From the NCBI GenBank assembly GCA_036397555.1, contig DASWIS010000031.1, positions 1 to 64,000 on the forward strand: a stretch of 64,000 bases of DNA, written 5' to 3'. The DNA comes from Candidatus Zixiibacteriota bacterium. Its GTDB lineage: Bacteria > Zixibacteria > MSB-5A5 > WJJR01. The notes under the pieces were generated by a model that was given only the letters and a program-made list of their open reading frames with translations, did not search any database and had not been told where the DNA came from. Shown here piece after piece: positions 17,078-26,531 of this stretch. The position numbers and the translations under genes are program-made. Position 1 is the stretch's first letter. Each line of letters opens with the position of its first letter.

Positions 17078-18112
17078 ATGCCCATCGCCTCCGACCGTTA
17101 TCAGCTCAACGACGTGCTTGATCGCTTTGACGGTTTGCCGATTGTCGTCGTCGGCGATATCATGCTCGACGAGTATTGGTGGGGGCGCGTCGAGCGCATC
17201 TCGCCGGAGGCGCCGGTGCCGGTGGTCTCTGTCGAACGGCGCGAATTCAAGCTCGGCGGCGGCGCTAATGTCGCCCGCAACATACGGGCGTTGGGTGGAC
17301 GGCCAGTGGCCGTCGGCGTCATCGGGCCCGATTCGGCCGCGCGCACGATCCGTGAGCAGATGCGTGAGCACGCGTTAAGCGATGAAACTCTCATCGTGGA
17401 CACGGGGCGCCCGACGACCCAGAAGACGCGCATCGTCGCGCACCACCAGCAGGTCGTACGGGCCGACGTCGAGGACACAAGCGACGTTTCCGATGACGTG
17501 ACCAAGCGTCTGATAGACGTCTGCCGGACCGCCATGCAGACCGCCCGGGGCGTCGTCATTTCCGACTACGGCAAGGGCGTGGTCACCCGAGCGCTCGTCG
17601 AATCGATCGTCGCCTGTGCGCGGGAACGGGACCTCTTTGTGGCGGTCGATCCCAAGGACGCGCACTGCTCGGTCTATCGGGGCGTGACCACATTGACGCC
17701 GAATCACCACGAGGCCGCCTTCATGGCGGGGCGGCGAATTCGTGATTTGGAGTCCCTTCGTCGGGCCGGATTTGAATTACTGAAAACCCTGTCGGCGGAG
17801 TCGTTGCTGGTGACACGCGGTGAACACGGCATGGCTCTGTTTGAACCGTCCGGGGAACTGACGCTGATCCCGACCGTGGCGCGGACCGTCTTTGATGTGA
17901 CCGGCGCCGGGGACACAGTGATCGCAGCGGTGGCGATGGGACTTGCGGCCGGCGGGAGTATGATGCAGGCGGCATGCATCGCCAACGTTGCTGCCGGTGA
18001 AGTCATCAAAGTGCTCGGCACCGCGTCGACGACGACCGACGCCATCCGCGAACATCTCCCGCACATCGATGCCGCCCGCATCGAGCGGCAGAATCACCAC
18101 GTATCGTCCTGA
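17078..18112 (+). CDS. rfaE1: D-glycero-beta-D-manno-heptose-7-phosphate kinase
   Basis: A 344-residue PfkB/ribokinase family kinase, the stand-alone form of the HldE kinase domain. Motifs are VVVGDIMLDEYWWGRVERISPEAP (start of the fold), KLGGGANVARNI, ISDYGKGV and the catalytic VTGAGDTVIA. It phosphorylates heptose-7-phosphate at C1 in ADP-heptose synthesis for the LPS core. The ATG at 17078 is used; GTG at 17066 is in frame. The adenylyltransferase gene follows after 14 bp. Confidence 0.93.
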   Translation: MPIASDRYQLNDVLDRFDGLPIVVVGDIMLDEYWWGRVERISPEAPVPVVSVERREFKLGGGANVARNIRALGGRPVAVGVIGPDSAARTIREQMREHALSDETLIVDTGRPTTQKTRIVAHHQQVVRADVEDTSDVSDDVTKRLIDVCRTAMQTARGVVISDYGKGVVTRALVESIVACARERDLFVAVDPKDAHCSVYRGVTTLTPNHHEAAFMAGRRIRDLESLRRAGFELLKTLSAESLLVTRGEHGMALFEPSGELTLIPTVARTVFDVTGAGDTVIAAVAMGLAAGGSMMQAACIANVAAGEVIKVLGTASTTTDAIREHLPHIDAARIERQNHHVSS

Positions 18113-18126
18113 CGGGCTGAACTGAC

Positions 18127-18657
18127 GTGCGCGATCATCCGCGTGACCGCATTGTCTCCCGGCTCCGGTTGCTGACCCTGCGCCGTGGCTGGCTGCGGGC
18201 CCGGCAGCGTGTTGTCTTCACCAATGGAGTCTTTGACATTCTCCATCGCGGGCACATTGAGTTGCTGGACAGGGCGAAGTCGGCAGGGGACATCCTGATT
18301 GTCGGGTTGAATTCAGATGCGTCGGTGCGCCGCCAGAAAGGGTCAAGTCGTCCCATTAACCGTCAGCGTGACCGGGCGATGGTTCTGGCATCCCTGCGCC
18401 CTGTCGATTACGTGTGCATATTTTCATCCAATACCCCACTCGACCTCATTAAGGCATTGCGGCCCAACGTGTTGGTGAAAGGGGCAGAATACAAATCCGG
18501 ACAAATCGTCGGATCAGGCGAAGTGCGATCCTGGGGGGGAGTGGTTCTTAGATTCCCGATGAAGCGAGGGTACTCAAGCTCCCGGTCGATCCGCGCCGGA
18601 CAGATTCGCAAGCGGCGACGATACAAACCGGGGATTGCACCCCAGCATGCCGATTGA
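18127..18657 (+). CDS. rfaE2: D-glycero-beta-D-manno-heptose 1-phosphate adenylyltransferase
   Basis: A 176-residue nucleotidyltransferase. FTNGVFDILHRGHIELL contains the HxGH motif, and GLNSDASVRRQKGSSRPIN and LVKGAEY match the HldE adenylyltransferase domain. It converts heptose-1-phosphate to ADP-heptose. The C-terminus is more basic than usual (RKRRRYKPG). The start is GTG, 14 bp after the kinase stop. Separate kinase and transferase genes, rather than the fused hldE, occur in several phyla. Confidence 0.92.
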   Translation: MRDHPRDRIVSRLRLLTLRRGWLRARQRVVFTNGVFDILHRGHIELLDRAKSAGDILIVGLNSDASVRRQKGSSRPINRQRDRAMVLASLRPVDYVCIFSSNTPLDLIKALRPNVLVKGAEYKSGQIVGSGEVRSWGGVVLRFPMKRGYSSSRSIRAGQIRKRRRYKPGIAPQHAD

Positions 18658-18733
18658 ATAGCGCTTGACAGCCCGAGTGTCGCAGCGGCACAGTCTCAAG
18701 GGACAGCATGAGGAAAGGACGTGGCAGTAGGAC

Positions 18734-19828
18734 ATGGCATTCACTCTGACCGACTACAGACGGCGTCAAACAAACCTCAAAAGGCGATTGGCCAGGCAGG
18801 ACCTGGATTATGCCGTCACGACGGACGCGGCCCATCTGCGCTACCTGGTAGGGTACACGGGTTCCAATGGACTGCTGCTCCTGGGCAACGGTACTCCGGA
18901 GTTTTACACAGATGGTCGCTACCGGGAGCAGGCCCGTCGGCAAGTCCGTGGCGCGCGCGTCAATGTCGTGCGCGGGGGCGATTTGCTCGTCGAGTTGTCG
19001 CGTTATCGCGGGTTTTCCGGTGGCCGGCCGAAGATCGGGTACGAGCCGCATCTGCTGAATGAACGCAGCGCACAGCGGATGCGCGAGTCGGCAAAGAAAG
19101 CCCTGTTTGTGCCCATGGACAACATTCTTGAGCCGCTGATGCAGGTTAAGGATGCGTCGGAAATTTCATGTATCAAAAAAGCGGCCGCTATTGCCGATAC
19201 GGCCTTCGAGCATGCCCTCACGGTGATTCGTCCGGGGGTGCGTGAACGCGACGTGGCGGCGGAACTCGAGTATCGGATGACGCGCTCCGGGTCGGAGCGT
19301 GTGGCGTTTGAGACCATCGTCGCCTCCGGTCCCCGCTCCGCCCTGCCGCATGGGCTGGCGTCCGACCGCAAGATCACCTCGGGTGATTTTGTCACGTTGG
19401 ACTTCGGTGCGACGGTCGACGGGTATGTGTCGGACATCACCCGCACCGTGGTCGTCGGCCGTGCGACACCGCGCCAGAAGCGCGTGCATGCCTTGGTGCG
19501 CCGCGCGCATCAACGCGCGATAACGCGCGCCCGCGCCGGGATTCGCTGCTCGGCGCTGGATCGTGCCGCGCGCAACCTCATTGCTCGGGCCGGGTTCGGA
19601 AATCGCTTTGATCATGGTCTGGGCCACGGTATCGGACTGATCATCCATGAGGGACCGGGTATCAATCCTCGCAATGAGGCGGTGCTGAAAACCGGGATGG
19701 TTGTTACCATCGAGCCGGGTGTATATTTTCCTGGCTGGGGCGGGGTCCGCATCGAGGACGATGTCCTCATCCGTCCACGGGGATGCACGGTGATCACACA
19801 GTCTCCTCGCGAATTGATTGAATTGTAA
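18734..19828 (+). CDS. Xaa-Pro aminopeptidase/dipeptidase (M24B)
   Basis: A 364-residue M24 metallopeptidase. An N-terminal creatinase-like domain (residues 1-130, LRYLVGYTGSNGLLLL) precedes the pita-bread catalytic domain. Dinuclear metal ligands are in TLDFGATVDGYVSDITRT (two Asp), GLGHGIGLIIHEGPG (His), MVVTIEPGVYFPG (Glu) and VRIEDDVLI (Glu). It removes an N-terminal residue next to proline. It lies 40 bp upstream of accB; in many bacteria pepP-like genes precede accB, often with efp between, which is absent here. Confidence 0.92.
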   Translation: MAFTLTDYRRRQTNLKRRLARQDLDYAVTTDAAHLRYLVGYTGSNGLLLLGNGTPEFYTDGRYREQARRQVRGARVNVVRGGDLLVELSRYRGFSGGRPKIGYEPHLLNERSAQRMRESAKKALFVPMDNILEPLMQVKDASEISCIKKAAAIADTAFEHALTVIRPGVRERDVAAELEYRMTRSGSERVAFETIVASGPRSALPHGLASDRKITSGDFVTLDFGATVDGYVSDITRTVVVGRATPRQKRVHALVRRAHQRAITRARAGIRCSALDRAARNLIARAGFGNRFDHGLGHGIGLIIHEGPGINPRNEAVLKTGMVVTIEPGVYFPGWGGVRIEDDVLIRPRGCTVITQSPRELIEL

Positions 19829-19867
19829 GGCGGGTTCCCGTCGGGTTTCCCGGCGAAGGGGGAGGCC

Positions 19868-20347
19868 ATGAACGTTGAGAAGATTCGCAGTCTGATCCGA
19901 CTGGTCGAGGAATCGAACATTGACTCCTTGGAGATCCGTCCCTTTCTGCGAACTGCAGTCCGGATCACGAAGAATCGCTCCGCCGCGCACAACGGATCCT
20001 CTCCAGGCGCCCCTTCGCAAATCGATCCCATGCCAACGAACCCACAGCCAACTGCGCCGACCAGGCTCCATACTCTCGCCGATGCACCGCAAAGCCACCT
20101 GATCCCGATTACGTCGCCGATGGTCGGCACGTTCTACCGTGCGCCCTCCCCGGGCACGCCGGCGTTTGTCGAGGCGGGGCAATCGATCAAGCCGGGCGAT
20201 ACGCTTTGTATCATCGAAGCGATGAAGCTGATGAACGAGATCGAGTCGGAGCACTCAGGACGAATCGTCAAGGTCTTGGTGGACAACGCCCAGCCGGTCG
20301 AGTTCGGACAGCCGCTGTTCCTGTTGGATCCGACCCCCGTGCCGTAA
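19868..20347 (+). CDS. accB: Biotin carboxyl carrier protein of acetyl-CoA carboxylase
   Basis: A 159-residue BCCP. The N-terminal helix region (NVEKIRSLIRLVEESNIDSL) is followed by a Pro/Ala/Thr-rich linker and the biotinyl domain, with SPMVGTFYRAPSPG and the biotin site EAMKLMNE (Lys120). The biotin arm carries carboxyl groups from AccC to AccA/D in the first committed step of fatty acid synthesis. GGGGGAGGCC lies directly before the ATG. The usual partner accC is not adjacent but 6.4 kb downstream. Confidence 0.95.
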   Translation: MNVEKIRSLIRLVEESNIDSLEIRPFLRTAVRITKNRSAAHNGSSPGAPSQIDPMPTNPQPTAPTRLHTLADAPQSHLIPITSPMVGTFYRAPSPGTPAFVEAGQSIKPGDTLCIIEAMKLMNEIESEHSGRIVKVLVDNAQPVEFGQPLFLLDPTPVP

Positions 20348-20490
20348 CGGGCCCTCGACGAGTCCCTCGGGGGTGAGATTGACCCCTTTATCAACCTGCA
20401 CGACACGCCGATAACTACCCTGTGGCATCGGAATATCTGCCCGTTTCCGGGCGGAGCAATTTTAAGCTGCGACCATCGGAGGATACGGCC

Positions 20491-21603
20491 GTGGAGTTCA
20501 AAGACCTTCTCAAGGAAATGTCGGCCCGCAAGGCCTCAGACATGCATGTTCGTGTGGGAGTGCGCCCCTGCCTTCGCATCGACGGGCATCTGACACCGAT
20601 CGAAACGGACGTGCTGAACGAGGAAGCGGTCGAGCGGATGGTGGCCGAGGTGCTGACCGAGGACCAACTGCGCCGTTTCAACGCACGACATGAGATGGAC
20701 CTCGCGCTAAGCGTGGCTAAGATGGGACGCTTCCGTCTCAACATCTTCCGTCAGCGAGGCACCTCCGGTATGGCTGTCCGCCTGGTGCACACCGATGTTC
20801 CGACGTTCGACGAGTTGAACCTGCCGGAAGTGGTCCGCAAGCTCTGCCAGCAGCGCCGCGGGCTGATCATCGTGACCGGCACGACCGGATCGGGCAAGTC
20901 GACGTCGCTCGCCGCGATGGTCGAGGAGATCAATTCCACCCGCGCCGAAAATATCCTGACCGTCGAAGACCCGATCGAGTACATGTTCCGCGACAAGCAG
21001 AGCATCGTCTCGCAACGTGAGGTCGGCAGCGACACCGAGACATTTGCCGCCTCGCTCCGGCATGCGTTTCGTCAGGACCCCGATGTCATCTTCATCGGTG
21101 AGATTCGCGATCTGGAGACGATGTCGATCGCGTTGACCGCCGCCGACACGGGGCACCTGGTGATGACCACGCTGCACACCATGAACGCCATCGAGACCAT
21201 ATCTCGTATCATCTCGTTTTTCCCGCCCCACCAGCACCAGCAGGTACGTTTGCTGCTGTCGGGCACGTTGTCGGCGATCGTCTCTCAGCGGCTGCTGCCG
21301 CGTTGCGATGGGCCGGGACGCATTCCGGCGGTCGAGGTCATGATCGGCACCGCGGCGATCCGCGATGCCATCCTCGATCCGGATAAGACGTCGCTCATCC
21401 ACGACCTGATCGAGAGCGGCAGTTCGCAGTACGGAATGCAATCATTCGATCAGTCGATCATGCGCTGGTATCGTCAGAATGTCATTTCCTACGAGTACGC
21501 GATCGCCAACGCCTCGAATCCCGACGATTTCGAGTTGCGTCTGCGCGGCATCACCGGCGCGGCCGACCGCGGCTGGCAGGAGTACGAGCAAGTCTCCGGC
21601 TGA
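20491..21603 (+). CDS. pilT: Twitching motility/type IV pilus retraction ATPase
   Basis: A 370-residue secretion ATPase of the PilT type. It starts VEFKDLLKEMSARKASDMHV, has Walker A GTTGSGKST (about 130-138), the Asp and His boxes (EDPIEYMF, LRHAFRQDPDVIFIGEIRD) and HTMNAIETISRIISFFP. It powers pilus depolymerisation. The GTG at 20491 is chosen because GGAGG lies eight bases upstream; GTG 20422 would add a non-conserved extension. No other pilus genes are present in the window. Confidence 0.92.
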   Translation: MEFKDLLKEMSARKASDMHVRVGVRPCLRIDGHLTPIETDVLNEEAVERMVAEVLTEDQLRRFNARHEMDLALSVAKMGRFRLNIFRQRGTSGMAVRLVHTDVPTFDELNLPEVVRKLCQQRRGLIIVTGTTGSGKSTSLAAMVEEINSTRAENILTVEDPIEYMFRDKQSIVSQREVGSDTETFAASLRHAFRQDPDVIFIGEIRDLETMSIALTAADTGHLVMTTLHTMNAIETISRIISFFPPHQHQQVRLLLSGTLSAIVSQRLLPRCDGPGRIPAVEVMIGTAAIRDAILDPDKTSLIHDLIESGSSQYGMQSFDQSIMRWYRQNVISYEYAIANASNPDDFELRLRGITGAADRGWQEYEQVSG

Positions 21604-21624
21604 GCCCACGAGCACACGCACGCG

Positions 21625-23166
21625 CTACTCCACGCACGGATCGCAAAACGCGACCGCCGGATTGGCCGAACGAAATGCCACGTCGACGAACTTGACGACG
21701 TCAAACACGTTAGTCACGCCGTCGCAATTCACATCAGTCTGTGCTCGGTTGCACTGAGGTCCGGGGTCGTTCTGCTCCGGTGACGACCGGAACGCTACAT
21801 CGACCGACTTGACCACATCGAACACGTCCGCCCGGACCCCATCGCAGGATGGATCGCCATGGCAAACACAGACACACGGAACGGGAGGGGGCACGCAGTT
21901 GCCCGACGGATCACAGTTGACACAGCCGTTGCCGGGAAAGGCTCTGAATTGTTTTTGTCCGGTCTTGACATTGGAGAATTCCAGCACCCCATTCTGATCG
22001 AGGTCCAAATAATCCCACTGCCGATAGAGATTTCCGTAAGTGTCGAAGTCCCAGACACACGACTGCACGAAGCTGTCTGCGACCGGATCCCATTCCCAGA
22101 CTTGAAACTCGGGGAAAAACTCCAGAACCATCTCGTCTAAGCCATCGCAGTCGATGTCCGCGGCGTAATTCTGGCTGGGCCCCCCCCACCCGGTCGATTG
22201 CTGAAAGAGTTTTACCTCCGCAAACTGATTATTACCTGTTGCTTGAAGCAGCGAGTGCGTGAACCCGAGATCCCCCCGAAAGCTTCCCAAGATTGCGCAC
22301 GGCACACCACCGGGGAATGGGCGGCATACGGCCGCCCAGTGTCCGGCAACCTGCCCGGGAATCTGGCCGACGACAGCCAGAGTTGAATCCTGCCACTCCA
22401 ATAGACCGTATCCCTCCCCATTCCCGTTGATGAACTCGACCCGTCCGTCGTTGTCGAAGTCGGCCGCCGCTACCGATCCGACGCTTCCCTGAGGGGCCGT
22501 TATGTCCGAGATGATCTCAAAGGTGTCGGCAATGGCGGAGAAGTCGATCACAACTGCTCGGGCGTTAAAGCCCCAATCGCTGGCCAGGGTGTACAGCTCA
22601 AGTGCAGAGTCCGAGTCCAGATCAATTGCCACCGGGTACATTTCGATGTTCATTCCGGGGAACACAAAGTGTCCCCTTGGCTGCCAATCCGGCGCCGAGA
22701 GGATGTCAAGGAAGCCGTTAAAGCCGTCACCTCTTTGAAGGATCAGTTCTATTTGACCGTCACCGTCCAGGTCCTCGGCCAGCAACACTTGCCCCCACGG
22801 TACGGCCAACGGCCGACTTGACAACGTGAGTGCAGAGTCGATTTGGTGAATTATGACTTGTTCATTAATCCAGGCTCCAATATAGATACTCGTCGTCTGC
22901 GAATCGTAATCGATGTGAACGGCGTAGCGCTCATCGGTCACAGCGAATTCTATTAGTGGCAGGCATGCGTCGCCCGCGGGCGGGTCAGTTGACAGAATCC
23001 CGGGAATCGGATATACCTCAACCTCTAGGACTGTGATAGGGTACTTACCGGCTGTGTCACTTGACGTACGAAGGGGGAACAAGACCGCAATACTGCACGT
23101 CAGACAGAGCGCCGTAATGATCCTCAGCTTGTTCGTGCTCTGCAATGCTACCGAGAATCTATACAT
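21625..23166 (-). CDS. Secreted VCBS/FG-GAP-like protein with paired dockerin-like repeats
   Basis: A 513-residue exported protein. After a signal peptide come calcium-loop-like repeats (DLDGDGQIELIL, DLDSDSALELYT, DFDNDGRVEFIN, DIDCDGLDEMVL, DLDQNGVLEFSN), the pattern of FG-GAP/VCBS propeller blades. At the C-terminus two copies of a dockerin-like unit occur (CDGVRADVFDVVKSVDVAFR and CDGVTNVFDVVKFVDVAFR), separated by a Cys-containing linker. Dockerin-like ends bind cohesins or simply calcium; no cohesin is seen here. The ATG at 23166 is preferred to GTG 23172. Ligand and substrate are unknown. Confidence 0.78.
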   Translation of the reverse strand: MYRFSVALQSTNKLRIITALCLTCSIAVLFPLRTSSDTAGKYPITVLEVEVYPIPGILSTDPPAGDACLPLIEFAVTDERYAVHIDYDSQTTSIYIGAWINEQVIIHQIDSALTLSSRPLAVPWGQVLLAEDLDGDGQIELILQRGDGFNGFLDILSAPDWQPRGHFVFPGMNIEMYPVAIDLDSDSALELYTLASDWGFNARAVVIDFSAIADTFEIISDITAPQGSVGSVAAADFDNDGRVEFINGNGEGYGLLEWQDSTLAVVGQIPGQVAGHWAAVCRPFPGGVPCAILGSFRGDLGFTHSLLQATGNNQFAEVKLFQQSTGWGGPSQNYAADIDCDGLDEMVLEFFPEFQVWEWDPVADSFVQSCVWDFDTYGNLYRQWDYLDLDQNGVLEFSNVKTGQKQFRAFPGNGCVNCDPSGNCVPPPVPCVCVCHGDPSCDGVRADVFDVVKSVDVAFRSSPEQNDPGPQCNRAQTDVNCDGVTNVFDVVKFVDVAFRSANPAVAFCDPCVE

Positions 23167-23316
23167 CGCCACCGACCTTCAGATGAATGCAGCACGAATG
23201 AACTTGAGCAGCCGGCGGGCGGTCGCGCTCGCCGGCCGCATCGTGACCTCTACTCCTCGCACCAGAGTCGACTGCTCGATTGAGACCAACGGAACCGAGC
23301 AGCCCTCCCGCACTAC

Positions 23317-26214
23317 TTACCGCATCAGCACCATTTTTTTTGATTGTGTGAGGCCTCCCGAGACTACACGGTATAGATATACGCCGGAAGTGACCTCACG
23401 TTCGCGGTCGTCAGTCCCATCCCAGACTACCTGATGCTGCCCGGCTGCTATCTCTCCGTCGACGAGCTCTCGCACACGCTGGCCGAGAATGTTGAACACC
23501 TCGACCCGCACGTGACCCGCTACCGGAAGTGAAAACCGGATCGTGGTGGCTGGGTTGAAGGGATTGGGATAGTTGGAACCGACACTGAATTCCTCGGGCA
23601 GAGCCGCGAGCGACTCCTCGACAAACTGAATCGCCCGCTTGCCCAGCGGGTCCTCCTCCAGCCACGGGGTATAATCGGTCTGGTAAAACAGCGATGAACT
23701 CGGCGGGTCGGCGCCCCACCAGTTCCCCTCCGCCTTCAAATCGCCGCCTCCAGGGCCAAACTGCATGCTGCTGTGATAGACGTAGTACACTTCCGATTCC
23801 GAGGTGATGGAATTGCCGCCGGGATCGGTCGGCGAGACTCCGAGATCGGACGTGCTGTTGCTCGAATAGAATCCCGTCTGGCCGTAATCCTGCAACCGCG
23901 AGTCACGCAGTACGACCTTGCCGCCGAGGGCGTAGACTCCATACGGCGTCCAGTTCTCGTTGTACTCCTCGCTGATGAACTCACAGCCGGTGAGATGCGT
24001 CTCGCCGCCGACCGTGTACAGGTGGGCGGTCGTGAAGAACCCCTGCACATCCGTGCTCGTGATCTCCAAGTCGTCGGGATTGGAGAGGTACAGCCCGTAA
24101 CCGCCCGGTCCGAGGACTGTGCAACTGTCGATTGTGCCGGCCGAACCGGATGTTGCGATTCCGGTCTCGCAGTTCTCGATGTGGCAGCGACGAATGTCGG
24201 CGTCGCAGTTGACGAGCTGGATGCCGGTTCCCGCCGAGGCACCGGTCACCGTGTCATGAATCAGCACTGCTTCGGAGTAGAGCCGGAAACCGTTCAGTGA
24301 ATTCTCAACGTGGACACTTTGAATCGTATCCGCTGCCGCTCCTTCTTCGTATGTCACGCCGACGACGGCATCGAGGATTCGAGCGCCCTCCCCCCAGTCG
24401 ACTGACCCTCCCTCGGCCACGACGATACCGTACCAGCCGCCGGGCGTCTCCGATTCGGATAAGAAAGTCGGCCTCTTGTCATCTTCCCCTTCGAGGATAA
24501 GGTGTCCTTCTACGACCAATCTGATTGAATCGGCGTCGTCCGACGCCAGCACCTTGGCGCCCGGTCTGATGGTCACTGTATCACCGGCATCGATGGTCAC
24601 ATCGCCGGTCAGGAGTGTCGTCAGAGCCCACTCGGCATTGCCTGTCGTTGTGCCGCTGATGCCGGTCAGGGGATAATCGCCCAAGAACGCTTGATACACC
24701 CCGTAGTCGTACCCCTGCGGTCGTATTCGATTGTCCCACCAGACCGTGTACACCCGTTCGGCAGTAGCAGCAATTCCAAGGTAATCCCCAAGGTAGCGAC
24801 TTGACTCACGGATCACACACGGCTCGAAAGAGACTTCACTCAGTCGATGGTTCGTGAAGCTTTCTCCGCCGTCCTCCGAACGTGCCAGCCAGACCTCAGT
24901 CATGTAATTGTCCGCATCGCTGCGGCAGTCATAAAACGCAACATTGACTCCGCCTGCGGGATCCACGGCGATCCACGGGAACCACTGGTCGCGCCCGTTT
25001 CCCTCAGAATCTGAATTGACTCTGGTCGGATTAGTCGTATCGCTCCAGGTCAAGCCGCCGTCTGTCGAAGAAATCATAAGGATGTCGGCATCTTTGTAAC
25101 CGTTCGGTCCGGCTCCGTAACGGTCGTCGGCCCACACAAGGTAGATTGTTCCCTTTCCGCCGCCTGCCGTATCAACCGCCATCACTGGAAAGCTGTGGGC
25201 CCTGAATTCCTTCGGCGGCAGCGCGTCGTCGTCGGGGTATTCCCGTATGCCGTCAACGCCGATGATGCGGGTCGCCTCACCCCACGTAGCCCCGCCATCC
25301 AGTGAGCGATTGAATCCAATCGCCGTTTCGCTCGGAACGCCAGTGTACCAATTGTCGTAGATAGCCCAGGCGGCATACAGAGTGCCATCTGGTGCGACGA
25401 CCAAATTCACACCCTGGCAAATTGTGCTAATCCCTCCGGAGTCGACCACTCCCTCGCTGATGCTTATCACGGTATCGGCTGGCTCCGGCCAGAGATCTAT
25501 CGTCGTGCGGCTGAACGCGATGTTGCGGTGCGTGAAATTCGGATGCGCATTCAGGCTCGTCCACGCCACGTAGATGTTGCCTTCATACGAACCAGACGAT
25601 TGATCAATCGCGAGGTGCGGCTTATCGGGATTGTAGTAGTTTGTCTCCAGGGTGTCCGTATCAGTAACCCATGTGGCACCGCCGGTCGTCGACTTCCTCA
25701 TGAATAAATTCCAGTAGAAGCCGGTGTAGCTCATGTAGACGAAATACGCGTTCCCCTCCGCGTCAAAAGCTACCGCGGGGTCCGTCCCTCCCGTGAGCAT
25801 TCCGGCAAGCGTATCAGACCCATCCCACTGAGTTCCTGCGGTCGTCGAGTAGTAGTAGCCCTGCTTCAACTGGTATGGCGAAATCGTCAAGACGTTAGAC
25901 CCTATCAACATCCTGTCCGCGTCCGCGGGGCTGAATGCGAGGGAGAGCTCCGACTGCATGGAGTTGTTGTTTGGGTGAACTCGCAGGTTTGAATAATTCG
26001 AGCGGACCACCTGGGCGGGTCCGCAGGCCGGGAACGCCTCCGTGGTGGTATCCAGCCCCCAGGTGCTCGCGGCAGTTTCAACTTCCTGACCATCCGCGCG
26101 GGATTGCTCCGGGTTGAACAGCGCAATCAAAAGTACGAGTGCAATGGCTACTGCGGGGGGGGGGGGGCGCAATCCGAGCGTCCCAACGCTCCACTTCCGT
26201 GTCCCGTGACTCAT
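23317..26214 (-). CDS. Secreted sialidase-like/beta-helix protein with C-terminal sorting domain
   Basis: A 965-residue exported protein. After the signal peptide, residues about 60-490 contain BNR-type Asp-box repeats (STTGGATWVTD, SLDGGATWGEA, STDGGLTWSD, SEDGGESFTN), a sialidase-like beta propeller. Residues about 530-850 look like a right-handed parallel beta-helix with an NosD-like pattern. The last 85 residues match the FlgD-like/type IX sorting domain (YPNPFNPATTIRFSLP, NILGQRVREL, SGVYLYRV). SD GGAGGA precedes ATG 26214. A 13-base homopolymer lies in the leader-coding region. Whether it is an enzyme is not shown by the sequence. Confidence 0.82.
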   Translation of the reverse strand: MSHGTRKWSVGTLGLRPPPPAVAIALVLLIALFNPEQSRADGQEVETAASTWGLDTTTEAFPACGPAQVVRSNYSNLRVHPNNNSMQSELSLAFSPADADRMLIGSNVLTISPYQLKQGYYYSTTAGTQWDGSDTLAGMLTGGTDPAVAFDAEGNAYFVYMSYTGFYWNLFMRKSTTGGATWVTDTDTLETNYYNPDKPHLAIDQSSGSYEGNIYVAWTSLNAHPNFTHRNIAFSRTTIDLWPEPADTVISISEGVVDSGGISTICQGVNLVVAPDGTLYAAWAIYDNWYTGVPSETAIGFNRSLDGGATWGEATRIIGVDGIREYPDDDALPPKEFRAHSFPVMAVDTAGGGKGTIYLVWADDRYGAGPNGYKDADILMISSTDGGLTWSDTTNPTRVNSDSEGNGRDQWFPWIAVDPAGGVNVAFYDCRSDADNYMTEVWLARSEDGGESFTNHRLSEVSFEPCVIRESSRYLGDYLGIAATAERVYTVWWDNRIRPQGYDYGVYQAFLGDYPLTGISGTTTGNAEWALTTLLTGDVTIDAGDTVTIRPGAKVLASDDADSIRLVVEGHLILEGEDDKRPTFLSESETPGGWYGIVVAEGGSVDWGEGARILDAVVGVTYEEGAAADTIQSVHVENSLNGFRLYSEAVLIHDTVTGASAGTGIQLVNCDADIRRCHIENCETGIATSGSAGTIDSCTVLGPGGYGLYLSNPDDLEITSTDVQGFFTTAHLYTVGGETHLTGCEFISEEYNENWTPYGVYALGGKVVLRDSRLQDYGQTGFYSSNSTSDLGVSPTDPGGNSITSESEVYYVYHSSMQFGPGGGDLKAEGNWWGADPPSSSLFYQTDYTPWLEEDPLGKRAIQFVEESLAALPEEFSVGSNYPNPFNPATTIRFSLPVAGHVRVEVFNILGQRVRELVDGEIAAGQHQVVWDGTDDREREVTSGVYLYRVVSGGLTQSKKMVLMR
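26155..26167. repeat. Homopolymer of 13 G (C on the coding strand)
   Basis: An uninterrupted 13-base G run on the plus strand, encoding a short Pro stretch in the signal region of the minus-strand sialidase-like gene, about 16 codons from its start. Such tracts are typical sites for slipped-strand length change. Confidence 0.85.
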
Positions 26215-26531
26215 GCTTCCTCCTCTCCCTGCCCTTTTGGCGTCTGCCTCTAAGATCGGGCCAGAATAATCCTTGTCAAGCCCCCGCCGTCAGAATCTCT
26301 AAGTTTTGACAATCGCCAGCGCGCAGCATAACCCGACCCAGCTCCGATCTCGACATCGTGATGTCGGCCAAGCGCCCTGTCCTTAAGGTGCGTCCTGATC
26401 ATGACTTTGAGGGTTCGCTTGGCCCGTTCGCCCGGCCATTTTAGTTTGATCCGGGCACTGGCGGTGATTATAAATCCCGCCAACTACGGTCGGGCCGGCA
26501 CGGCGCGCCGGTCCGGGAGGAGGTCAACGCG
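26215..26531. other. Divergent intergenic region
   Basis: About 317 bp between the sialidase-like gene and the zinc-ribbon gene. On the minus strand TTGACA (at plus 26274-26279) followed 16 bases later by GATCTT is a weak promoter candidate for the sialidase-like gene. On the plus strand TTGACA (26306-26311) has only a poor -10 candidate. No convincing additional gene was seen. Confidence 0.4.
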
